From Barnesiella sp. WM24 (GTDB lineage Bacteria > Bacteroidota > Bacteroidia > Bacteroidales > Muribaculaceae): DNA of 43,453 bases. How positions within the stretch are numbered: position 1 is the first letter of the stretch; the number at the start of each line of letters is the position of its first letter. The stretch is from the NCBI RefSeq assembly GCF_004570975.1, contig NZ_SPPC01000018.1, forward strand, positions 1 to 43,453. The letters run 5' to 3'. The notes beneath the pieces were generated by a model. That model was given only the letters and a program-made list of their open reading frames with translations. It was not told where the DNA came from and did not search any database. Positions 1 through 7,757 of the stretch are shown here, in pieces. The position numbers were made by a program, and so were the translations under genes.

Positions 1-60
1 TGTATACGAAGCCCCCGACTCGTCGCTCGACTTATTTGGACTTGAATTGACTTGAGGCAT
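1..60 (-). CDS. Possible N-terminus of a divergent gene (partial)
   Basis: A minus-strand ATG at 58-60 opens a frame that runs off the left edge and begins MPQVNSSPNKSSDESGASYT. A TAACTTTG -7-like box lies upstream on the same strand at 164-171, which would give a leader of about 100 nt. The visible peptide is polar, Ser-rich and has no recognisable motif. I do not recognise the product. Only 20 residues are visible, so it could be a chance frame. Confidence 0.35.
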   Translation of the reverse strand, partial: MPQVNSSPNKSSDESGASYT

Positions 61-163
61 TATTTCATTAATGCTCTTGTACTGTTTCTTGTCTATTTAA
101 TCATTTCAATGTTCTTGCGCTTTCGTTATCGAATCACTTTCGTTTCGTTCTCAAAAGCGAGTG

Positions 164-171
164 CAAAGTTA
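164..171 (-). promoter_or_regulatory. -7 box facing left
   Basis: On the minus strand this reads TAACTTTG, matching the Bacteroidetes TAnnTTTG -7 consensus. It faces the partial ORF at the left edge, so the dnaE upstream region would contain divergent promoters. Confidence 0.4.
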
Positions 172-354
172 TGCGATATTTTTGAACCCTCCAAATATTT
201 TTGCAAAGAATTTTTCAAGGCAAAATGAACAATTTGTCACAAAAGTATGTTTTATAACATTTTACGCGATTTTACCGATTATATATTTAACTTTGGTTAA
301 CAATTGGCTTTTCTTAAATTATCCTCAAGCCGCCCTTTTATCAATAATTATCCG

Positions 355-362
355 TATCTTTG
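355..362 (+). promoter_or_regulatory. dnaE promoter -7 box
   Basis: TATCTTTG matches TAnnTTTG and lies 20 bp before the ATG at 383. No clear TTG is seen at -33. Because the box lies inside the open frame that extends upstream to 161, it argues that the upstream 74 codons are not translated. Confidence 0.55.
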
Positions 363-382
363 ACAAAAAGAAAAAAACACAG

Positions 383-3300
383 ATGCTACCATTTATACAC
401 CTCCACGTACACACCCAATTTTCGGTGCTTGACGGACAGGCGTCGGTGCCGGCGCTTGTCGACAAGGCTATCGCCGACGGAATGCCGGGACTTGCTATCA
501 CCGATCATGGAAACATGTTTGGCATAAAAGAGTTCTATAATTATGTAAAAAAGAAAAACGGTAAAGTAAAAGACCAGATAGCAGAAGCCGAAAAAGCGCT
601 AAAAGAAGCTGAAGAAAACGGTGATGAAACGGCTGCAACAGAAAACAAGCAAAAGATAGAAGACTTGAAAAAGAAAATTTTCAAGCCTATTTTCGGCTGC
701 GAGATGTATGTCGCCCTAAAATCGCTGCATGAGCATGTTGATAAAAAGGATACCGGACGCCACCTTATCGTGCTTGCCAAAAACGAGACCGGCTATCACA
801 ACCTGATCAAGATTGTGTCGCAGGCATGGACAGAGGGATTTTATTCTCACCCGCGTACTGACAAAGAAGCGCTCGCGGCACATCACGAGGGTCTGATCGT
901 ATGTTCGGCATGCTTAGGCGGCGAAATACCAAGGCTTATACAAGCCGGAGAAATCGAGGAGGCCGAAAAACAGGTGCAGTGGTTTCAAAGCGTATTCGGC
1001 GATGACTATTATATAGAGCTGCAACGCCACAAGACCAACAAGCCCGGCGCCAACCGCTCGACATATGAAGTGCAGGAGTCGGTAAACCCCGAACTAATAA
1101 GAATCGCGCGTAAATATAATATAAAGATAGTCGCCACTAATGACGTGCATTTTGTCAACGAGACCGACGCCGAGGCTCATGACCGCCTCATATGCGTGAG
1201 TACAAACAAAAATCTCACCGACGAGACACGCATGCGCTACACAAAGCAGGAGTGGATGAAGACCCAGGCAGAAATGAACGAAGTCTTTGCCGACCTGCCT
1301 GACGCGCTTACCAACACGCTTGAGATTCTTGACAAGGTGACCACCTACTCTATCGACCATAAGCCGATATTGCCAAACTTCCCGTTGCCCGACGGATTTA
1401 CCGACAATGACGACTATCTGCGCTATCTCACTTATGAGGGCGCAAAGAGGCGCTGGGGCGACAATCTTGGAGAGGTACACCGCGAAAGACTTGATTTCGA
1501 GCTCGACACGATAAAAAACATGGGTTTCCCGGGTTACTTCCTCATCGTGCAGGACTTCATCAGAGCCGGACGCGAGCGCGGAGTGTCAATCGGTCCGGGA
1601 CGTGGCTCGGCTGCCGGTTCGGCGGTGGCATATTGCCTTGACATAACCCAGATAGACCCGATTAAATACGACCTGCTCTTTGAGCGTTTCCTCAATCCCG
1701 ACCGTATATCGCTGCCCGATATCGATATTGACTTCGACGACGACGGACGCGCCGACGTGCTTAGATACGTAACCGAAAAATATGGTGCAGAAAAGGTGGC
1801 GCGAATCATCACCTACGGCACCATGGCTGCGAAATCGGCAATAAAAGACGTGGCGCGCATAGAACAGCTTCCGCTTTCCGAAAGCAACCGTTTGACAAAG
1901 CTCATACCCAAGCACATGCCTGAAGTCAACGGAAAGGAGCTAAAACCCACGCTTAAAAACTGTTACGAGCATGTGCCGGAATTTCAAGCCGAACTAAAGA
2001 GCCATAATCCGCTCATAATAGAGACATTACGATATGCCAAAGAACTCGAAGGCAATGTCAGGAACACGGGCGTACACGCCTGTGGAGTCATAATCGGACG
2101 CGACGACATAACCGACTGGGTACCCGTCAGCACCGCCACCGATAAAGACGGCTCCAAGCAGCTTGTGACACAATATGAAGGAAGCGTAATCGAGGACACC
2201 GGTCTTATAAAAATGGACTTCCTCGGACTAAAGACATTGTCCATCATAAAGGAAGCCATCGCCAATATCAAGCAGACCCGCGGCATTGACGTAGACATAG
2301 ACACTGTGCCCATCGACGACAAAAAGACTTATGAACTTTACTGTGCGGGAAAGACCACCGGCACATTCCAGTTTGAGTCGGCGGGCATGCAGAAGTATCT
2401 CCGCGAACTCCAGCCGACAGTGTTTGAGGACCTGATCGCGATGAACGCCCTTTACCGTCCGGGGCCTATGGACTACATCCCCGACTTCATCGCCCGTAAA
2501 CACGGCAAGTCGCCAATCGTCTACGACATCCCCATCATGGAGCAGTATCTCAAAGACACATATGGCGTCACTGTATATCAGGAGCAGGTCATGCTCCTGT
2601 CAAGACTGCTTGCCAATTTCACCCGAGGCGAGAGCGACACACTCCGTAAGGCCATGGGTAAAAAGCTCATCGACAAGATGAACGCCCTAAAGGCTAAATT
2701 TCTTGAAGGCGGTCAAGCCAACGGACATAAAAAAGAGGTGCTTGAAAAAATATGGGCCGACTGGGAAAAATTTGCCTCTTACGCCTTCAACAAGAGTCAT
2801 GCGACCTGCTATTCATGGGTTGCGTTCCAGACCGCCTATCTCAAAGCCAATTATCCCGCCGAATACATGGCAGCGGTGTTAAGCCGCAACCTCGCCGACA
2901 TCACAAAACTCACCAACTTCATGGATGAGTGCAAGTCGATGAAAATAGATGTACTCGGCCCCGATGTAAATGAATCGTTCTCGGCATTCGGTGTGAACAA
3001 GGACGGAAACATACGCTTCGGACTCGCTGCCATCAAGGGCATAGGAGTGAATGTGGTAAATGAGATTATACGCGCCCGAAACGAAGGGGGCACCTTTACT
3101 GACATATATGACTTTGTAGAACGCGTCGACCGCTCGGCAATAAACAGGCGCACACTCGAAAACCTTGCCAACGCAGGCGCGTTTGACTGCTTCACCGACA
3201 TAAAGCGGGAAGACTATTTCGAACAAAACAACAAGGGAGAGACCCTTGCCGAACTGCTTGTGCGTTACGGACAAAACTTCCAGAACGACAAGAGCAAAAA

Positions 3301-4012
3301 TGAAAACTCCCTTTTTGGCGACTTCGACGACAATCTTACCGTAGCCGGCCGACCGCCGGTAAAACCGGCACCGGAACTTCCGCTTGCCGTAAAGCTTGAG
3401 AAGGAGAAAGAGCTTGTCGGGATGTACCTGTCGGCAAATCCTCTTGACCCCTACTATGTGGAGCTGCAATACGGATGCACCACCCTGAAAGATTTCTCTT
3501 CGGAAGAAGACATAGCTCTCGGAAAGGAGATCACGCTCGGCGGAATGGTCACGGAATTTGCTGTAAAGCAGGGCAAAAAAGGACCTTTCGGCATCATGAA
3601 AATCGAAGATTACTCCTCGGCAGCCGAGTTTATGATGTTTGGCAACGACTTCCTGAGCTTCCAGAAGTTTGGTGTGCCGGGCACGATTGTACGCTTAATC
3701 GGCAAATATGAAAACATCTACGACCGTGTAAGATTCAAGATAATAAATATCTCGCTGATGGAAGATGTAAAACGCGACCTTGTGTCACGCATCACCATCG
3801 ATGTCAGCGCCGACCGCCTTAACGAGAATCTCCACAAAGTGATAAAGGACTATGTAAAGAGCAAGGCCGACGACGGGAAACAGCTATATTTCCGAGTGCG
3901 CGAACCGGAGCTCAACCGCTCTGTAAGGCTTGGAGCATCGGTAATGGTGTCACTTGAACGCAAATTCCTGAAAGCTCTCAGCGACATGAACCTAGAGTAT
4001 GACATTGTGTAA
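383..4012 (+). CDS. dnaE: DNA polymerase III subunit alpha
   Basis: Replicative polymerase of the chromosomal replisome, about 1209 aa, a normal DnaE1 length. The frame is open back to 161, but residues encoded before 383 are hydrophobic and unrelated to DnaE. The family N-terminus (PHP domain, HLHVHTQFSVLDG) begins right after the ATG at 383, and a -7 box precedes it. The catalytic PDIDIDFDDDGR motif gives Asp446 and Asp448, the counterparts of E. coli Asp401 and Asp403. A Lys/Glu-rich insert lies inside the PHP domain at about residues 55-95. A helix-hairpin-helix region (AIKGIGVNVVNEI) and an OB-fold region follow toward the C-terminus. The next gene is trxA on the same strand with its own promoter. 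Confidence 0.97.
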   Translation: MLPFIHLHVHTQFSVLDGQASVPALVDKAIADGMPGLAITDHGNMFGIKEFYNYVKKKNGKVKDQIAEAEKALKEAEENGDETAATENKQKIEDLKKKIFKPIFGCEMYVALKSLHEHVDKKDTGRHLIVLAKNETGYHNLIKIVSQAWTEGFYSHPRTDKEALAAHHEGLIVCSACLGGEIPRLIQAGEIEEAEKQVQWFQSVFGDDYYIELQRHKTNKPGANRSTYEVQESVNPELIRIARKYNIKIVATNDVHFVNETDAEAHDRLICVSTNKNLTDETRMRYTKQEWMKTQAEMNEVFADLPDALTNTLEILDKVTTYSIDHKPILPNFPLPDGFTDNDDYLRYLTYEGAKRRWGDNLGEVHRERLDFELDTIKNMGFPGYFLIVQDFIRAGRERGVSIGPGRGSAAGSAVAYCLDITQIDPIKYDLLFERFLNPDRISLPDIDIDFDDDGRADVLRYVTEKYGAEKVARIITYGTMAAKSAIKDVARIEQLPLSESNRLTKLIPKHMPEVNGKELKPTLKNCYEHVPEFQAELKSHNPLIIETLRYAKELEGNVRNTGVHACGVIIGRDDITDWVPVSTATDKDGSKQLVTQYEGSVIEDTGLIKMDFLGLKTLSIIKEAIANIKQTRGIDVDIDTVPIDDKKTYELYCAGKTTGTFQFESAGMQKYLRELQPTVFEDLIAMNALYRPGPMDYIPDFIARKHGKSPIVYDIPIMEQYLKDTYGVTVYQEQVMLLSRLLANFTRGESDTLRKAMGKKLIDKMNALKAKFLEGGQANGHKKEVLEKIWADWEKFASYAFNKSHATCYSWVAFQTAYLKANYPAEYMAAVLSRNLADITKLTNFMDECKSMKIDVLGPDVNESFSAFGVNKDGNIRFGLAAIKGIGVNVVNEIIRARNEGGTFTDIYDFVERVDRSAINRRTLENLANAGAFDCFTDIKREDYFEQNNKGETLAELLVRYGQNFQNDKSKNENSLFGDFDDNLTVAGRPPVKPAPELPLAVKLEKEKELVGMYLSANPLDPYYVELQYGCTTLKDFSSEEDIALGKEITLGGMVTEFAVKQGKKGPFGIMKIEDYSSAAEFMMFGNDFLSFQKFGVPGTIVRLIGKYENIYDRVRFKIINISLMEDVKRDLVSRITIDVSADRLNENLHKVIKDYVKSKADDGKQLYFRVREPELNRSVRLGASVMVSLERKFLKALSDMNLEYDIV

Positions 4013-4020
4013 AGTCAATG

Positions 4021-4051
4021 TTGCGTAAAAGCGTAATCTTTTTTAAATTTG
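4021..4051 (+). promoter_or_regulatory. trxA promoter (-33 TTG, -7 TAAATTTG)
   Basis: TTG at 4021-4023 is followed after 20 bp by TAAATTTG at 4044-4051. This is the Bacteroidetes housekeeping promoter form, ending 43 bp before the trxA ATG. Confidence 0.6.
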
Positions 4052-4094
4052 TCATCGGAAATTATTCACAATAATATAAAAAACATATCCAATT

Positions 4095-4409
4095 ATGGCA
4101 TTTCAATTTACTGACGAAAACGTAAAAGAATCAATTGCAAGCGGAAAGCTTGTTGTGGTAGACTGCTGGGCGACCTGGTGTGGACCCTGTGTGCGCATGA
4201 GCCCCATTATCGATGAAGTAGCTGAAGAATTTGGCGACAAGGCAATCATAGGCAAATACAATGTCGATGAGCAAAACGACCTGTCGTCAGAGTATCGCAT
4301 CATGTCAATACCGACAATACTCTTTTTCAAAGACGGCAAACTTGTAGACCGCCTCGCCGGTTCTCAGTCAAAAGCCACTCTTGATGAAAAAATAAACAGC
4401 CTGCTCTAA
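4095..4409 (+). CDS. trxA: Thioredoxin
   Basis: A 104-aa cytoplasmic dithiol-disulfide oxidoreductase with the complete thioredoxin fold. It has the redox motif WCGPC (about residues 28-32) preceded by VVDCWAT, and the conserved cis-Pro segment MSIPTILFF near residue 73. It has no signal peptide. It has its own promoter and is followed by a strong hairpin terminator, so it is probably monocistronic. Placement next to dnaE is, from memory, seen in related Bacteroidales. Confidence 0.95.
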   Translation: MAFQFTDENVKESIASGKLVVVDCWATWCGPCVRMSPIIDEVAEEFGDKAIIGKYNVDEQNDLSSEYRIMSIPTILFFKDGKLVDRLAGSQSKATLDEKINSLL

Positions 4410-4431
4410 AAACCGGCTAAACAAATAGACA

Positions 4432-4480
4432 ACAGCGGCAACAGAAGTCATCATGCTCCTGTTGCCGCTGTCATTTTTTA
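4432..4480 (+). terminator. trxA terminator
   Basis: A perfect 13-bp stem (ACAGCGGCAACAG at 4432-4444 with CTGTTGCCGCTGT at 4459-4471) is followed by a T run at 4474-4479. Confidence 0.8.
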
Positions 4481-4495
4481 TAAAAATATCAAAGC

Positions 4496-4972
4496 TTATA
4501 TAATCGCTGCAATTGAGTAACATGTAATGACAACCGTCACTACAAGCTTAAACAAGAGTCCACACACAAATCCCGCAAGCGAACCTGCTCCCGACCTGAA
4601 AGCGTCGGTCACACTGCTCCTCCCGATGAGCTCGCCGATGAATGCCCCGACAAACGGACCGACAATCAGTCCCCATGGCAAGAAAAACAATCCGGCAAAC
4701 GTGCCGGCAATGCTCCCCCTTTTACCGTAAGGTGTCCCGCCAAACCATCTTACTCCAAGCGTCGGTATAATATAGTCGGCAACAAGAGTAAACAAGACAA
4801 GCACCCCCAGCACAAGGACAGTAAGCCATCCTATATGAGCTGCTGCCGGAGTAAGAAGCAAAATCAGATAACCCACCATGGCAAGCGGAGGACCGGGAAT
4901 GACCGGCAAAAAGCAGCCGACCACTCCACCGAAACACATAAGCAGGCTCACTATATAACAAAATATATCCAT
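4496..4972 (-). CDS. DUF456 family membrane protein
   Basis: A 158-aa integral membrane protein. It is almost entirely hydrophobic, with Gly-rich transmembrane segments and the DUF456 hallmarks PVIPGPPLAMVGYLILL near the N-terminus, then a GRRGSIAG-like segment (here GKRGSIAGTFAGLFFLPWG) and a GAFIGELIG motif. The biochemical function of the family is not established. The start ATG lies only 8 bp from a -7 box, so the message may be nearly leaderless. It sits downstream of rpsP on the same strand but is separated by a terminator. Confidence 0.85.
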   Translation of the reverse strand: MDIFCYIVSLLMCFGGVVGCFLPVIPGPPLAMVGYLILLLTPAAAHIGWLTVLVLGVLVLFTLVADYIIPTLGVRWFGGTPYGKRGSIAGTFAGLFFLPWGLIVGPFVGAFIGELIGRSSVTDAFRSGAGSLAGFVCGLLFKLVVTVVITCYSIAAII

Positions 4973-4980
4973 AATACTTG

Positions 4981-4988
4981 CAAATATA
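4981..4988 (-). promoter_or_regulatory. -7 box of the DUF456 gene
   Basis: On the minus strand it reads TATATTTG, a full match to TAnnTTTG, 8 bp before the start codon. It directly abuts the T tract of the rpsP terminator. Confidence 0.5.
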
Positions 4989-4989
4989 C

Positions 4990-5020
4990 AAAAAAAGAGG
5001 CTGCTTTGACACAGCCTCTT
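4990..5020 (-). terminator. rpsP terminator
   Basis: Minus-strand hairpin with the 8-bp stem AGAGGCTG/CAGCCTCT (5019-5012 with 5003-4996), followed by a T run reading leftwards. Confidence 0.75.
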
Positions 5021-5046
5021 CTAAATTGTAAATCTTAAAGTAAAGA

Positions 5047-5607
5047 TTATTCTGCAGCGGGAGCCTCAGCCTCAGCAGCGGGAGCTTCTTCAGTTGCAGC
5101 AGCCTCAGCGGCAGCAGCGGCCTCAGCCTCAGCCTTAGCGGCAGCGAGTTCAGCCTTCTTCTTTGCAACTTCTTCAGCCTTAGCCTTATTCTTGGCAGCC
5201 TCAGCCTCAAAACGCTGTTTTACTTCCTGTTCCTTCTTGCTTGCCATAGTTGCCTTTGCAGCGTCTACGGTAGCCTGACGGTTGGTCTTCCAAGCCTCGA
5301 AACGACGCTGAGCCTCAGCCTCGTCAAAAGCGCCCTTCTTGACACCACCCTGAAGGTGCTTCATAAGGAGCACGCCTTCGTGAGAAAGGATTGAACGCAC
5401 TGTGTCGGTTGGTTGAGCACCAACGTTAAGCCAATACAAAGCCCGCTCGAAGTTTAAAGTTACTGTAGCAGGATTAGTGTTCGGATTATAAGAACCTATC
5501 CTTTCAATAAATTTACCATCTCGTGGTGCCCTGCTATCGGCGATTACAATAGGATAAAACGCATAGTTCTTGCGACCATGACGCTGTAATCTGATTTTAG
5601 TTGCCAT
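5047..5607 (-). CDS. rpsP: 30S ribosomal protein S16 with long C-terminal tail
   Basis: Small-subunit ribosomal protein needed for 30S assembly. The first ~80 residues carry the family: [20 protein letters not shown], then [19 protein letters not shown]. The total is 186 aa against roughly 80-90 aa for the E. coli protein. The extra ~100 residues are a Lys/Glu/Ala-rich likely helix that becomes almost pure Ala/Glu at the end ([15 protein letters not shown]). Long S16 tails are known in Bacteroidetes, so I read this as a lineage trait and not a fusion error. It has its own consensus promoter and a terminator. Confidence 0.95.
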   Translation of the reverse strand: MATKIRLQRHGRKNYAFYPIVIADSRAPRDGKFIERIGSYNPNTNPATVTLNFERALYWLNVGAQPTDTVRSILSHEGVLLMKHLQGGVKKGAFDEAEAQRRFEAWKTNRQATVDAAKATMASKKEQEVKQRFEAEAAKNKAKAEEVAKKKAELAAAKAEAEAAAAAEAAATEEAPAAEAEAPAAE

Positions 5608-5650
5608 TGATTAAATTGAATTAAGTGGTTTTGTATTGCAAAATGCGGTG

Positions 5651-5681
5651 CAAAGGTAAACATTTTGAATGAAACTGCAAA
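5651..5681 (-). promoter_or_regulatory. rpsP promoter
   Basis: Minus strand: TTTG (5681-5678), 19 bp, TACCTTTG (5658-5651). It is a near-perfect consensus, with about 43 bp between the -7 box and the rpsP ATG. Confidence 0.65.
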
Positions 5682-5715
5682 ACATTTGCCATCTAACTTT
5701 CTAATATTGTTCGCA

Positions 5716-5748
5716 GAACGTGAAGTGAACGTGAAGCCGAACGTGAAG
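5716..5748 (+). repeat. Short direct repeat GAACGTGAAG x3
   Basis: GAACGTGAAG occurs at 5716-5725, 5727-5736 and 5739-5748, a period of 11-12 bp, in the gap between the 3' end of the GH97 gene and the rpsP promoter. Function unknown. Confidence 0.7.
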
Positions 5749-5754
5749 GCATGA

Positions 5755-7755
5755 CTATTTTTGCGGTTTGATTATAGCGGCAAAGCCTCCTCCCGAAGCC
5801 ATTACCGCGTCAAGCGACGACGATGAATCGACCTTAACACTGTTGCGGCGGCAGTCAGCACCGTTACGCGCCACGTTGACTCCATCGCTCATGGTAACCG
5901 CCTCATATCCCACTCCGGGAGAAAGAAACGAAAGCGGCAACTCCAAAGAACGCGGGGTCATCGACGTAAGCGCACCGACATACCATGTATCGCCCTTACG
6001 ACGGGCTATCGCGACATACTCGCCCACTTTCCCTGAAAGGACCTGAGTCTCGTCAAACACCGTAGGTATCTCAGAGATAAATTCAAGGCTCTCAGGATTG
6101 GAGCGATAAGCACCGGGTGAGTCGGCAAGCATCTGCAACGGAGCCTCATAGACCACATACATGGCAATCTGATGGGCACGTGTGCCAAAACTCATCGGCG
6201 TGTCGTTTATGCTACGGTAATTTCCGGGAGCCGCATTCACCATGGCTCCAGGTGTATAGTCCATCGGACCGGCAGCCATGCGTATAAACGGAGCGGTCAC
6301 ATCATAGCGCATCACGTCAACACCCGGCTTGCCATCCACCACAGGAAGCCATTTATAGTTTTCAAGTCCCTTGACTCCTTCAAAATTCACGACGTTAGGA
6401 TATGTGCGCTGTATGCCGGTAGCCTTCATTCCGTGAAGGTCAAGAAGAAGATGATTGGCGGCCGCGAGGTCGGCTATACGTGTCATCGATTCAACCACGC
6501 GCTGGTCGTCACGGTCAAAGAAGTCAACCTTGAATCCTGCGACCCCGAGTCGGGCATAATGAGGAAATGCCTCAGCCATTTCTTTGTCGACATCGCGCCA
6601 GCGAGCCCACAAAATCACCCCTACACCTTTTTCCTTGCCATAACGCACCACTTCGGCGATGTCAATGTCACTGACCGGCTGCATCAATGACTCGCGGCTC
6701 CATCCTTCATCCACTATGATATATTCAAGACCGTTTTCTGCGGCAAAGTCGATATAATGCTTATAGGTCGGTGTATTTACGCCGGCCACAAAATCCACTC
6801 CGGTCACGTTCCAATTATTCCACCAGTCCCATGCCACTTTACCGGGCTTTATCCAGCCGGTGTCGGCAATTCGCGACGGCGCGGCAAGACGCTGTGCCAT
6901 GTCACAGTCGGCAAGGCTGCCGTCATCTGATGTCACCACTACAGCTCGCCATGGCAGCTCTACATCTCCATCGATCTCAGCTATATAGGGTGCGGTCTCT
7001 GTCGGTATGAGGTTAAGACGGTTAAAACCGCCTACCTTTTCCGAAAGAGGCACCGGGGCAAACCGCGCCTCAACCGAGTTGGCATCCTTACCTTTGACTA
7101 AAAACATGCCCGGATAGCCCTGAAGGTCACCTTCCATAAGAAGCGCCTTTCGATTGCCCGGCAACTCGACCATAAGCGGCACTATCGCAAGCGAGTCGGC
7201 ATACATCTCTGACAGCGGCGACTCATCATAATAAGACTCAAACGAATAACTGTAAGGATAGCCGCTATCACGCAGGTCATTGACATAGGGCACAAAAGCC
7301 TTGTAATCGCCCGCAAAGTTAAACACGGCTTCCTCCGAGGTCACATGACGCTCGCCCTTCCCGGAGAGCCGCAGACGATAAGCCGCACCATCGTCATAAG
7401 CGCGGAATATGACCGAAAGTCCGCCCGACAAGCGCAATGTCATCTCATTATAAGCGTCTTTTACCTCTGCCTTTTTATAAAACGGGGTAGCAAACGAGCT
7501 GTCGACGCTACGTCGGCTCACTTTGCTCACTCTCGGATTTTCACCCGGCAATTTACGTTCACCCAGCGACAGGGAGACGGGAGAAGGCGTGATTACACTT
7601 ACCGAGTCATGACACAGCGACCATGTAAGCCTCTTGCCTGCGTCAACCGTCACGACAAGATGTCCGTCGGGCGATGACAGTTTATATTCCTTTGCCTGCA
7701 AGGCATTTGCAGCAACGCCGCTGATAGCGGTGACTGCAATCAAAAGTTTTTTCAT
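5755..7755 (-). CDS. Glycoside hydrolase family 97 (alpha-glycosidase)
   Basis: A 666-aa exported glycosidase with an N-terminal signal peptide (MKKLLIAVTAISGVAANALQA). The GH97 N-terminal beta-sandwich spans about 23-290, then a TIM barrel (KVAWDWWNNWNVTGVDF, YIIVDEGWS), then a C-terminal beta domain. GFKVDFFDRDDQ places Asp411 where retaining GH97 enzymes carry their nucleophile, and NFEGVKG offers Glu459 as a candidate acid/base. This suggests a retaining enzyme such as an alpha-galactosidase and not a SusB-type inverting alpha-glucosidase. That is inference from motif position, not a proven specificity. Its start lies 2 bp from the GH43 stop, so the two are co-transcribed. No SusC/SusD pair is nearby. 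Confidence 0.9.
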   Translation of the reverse strand: MKKLLIAVTAISGVAANALQAKEYKLSSPDGHLVVTVDAGKRLTWSLCHDSVSVITPSPVSLSLGERKLPGENPRVSKVSRRSVDSSFATPFYKKAEVKDAYNEMTLRLSGGLSVIFRAYDDGAAYRLRLSGKGERHVTSEEAVFNFAGDYKAFVPYVNDLRDSGYPYSYSFESYYDESPLSEMYADSLAIVPLMVELPGNRKALLMEGDLQGYPGMFLVKGKDANSVEARFAPVPLSEKVGGFNRLNLIPTETAPYIAEIDGDVELPWRAVVVTSDDGSLADCDMAQRLAAPSRIADTGWIKPGKVAWDWWNNWNVTGVDFVAGVNTPTYKHYIDFAAENGLEYIIVDEGWSRESLMQPVSDIDIAEVVRYGKEKGVGVILWARWRDVDKEMAEAFPHYARLGVAGFKVDFFDRDDQRVVESMTRIADLAAANHLLLDLHGMKATGIQRTYPNVVNFEGVKGLENYKWLPVVDGKPGVDVMRYDVTAPFIRMAAGPMDYTPGAMVNAAPGNYRSINDTPMSFGTRAHQIAMYVVYEAPLQMLADSPGAYRSNPESLEFISEIPTVFDETQVLSGKVGEYVAIARRKGDTWYVGALTSMTPRSLELPLSFLSPGVGYEAVTMSDGVNVARNGADCRRNSVKVDSSSSLDAVMASGGGFAAIIKPQK

Positions 7756-7757
7756 AA

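Noticed and set aside
2879-3469. 196-codon minus-strand frame
   Set aside because: It lies wholly within dnaE in the antisense direction and has no signal or domain.
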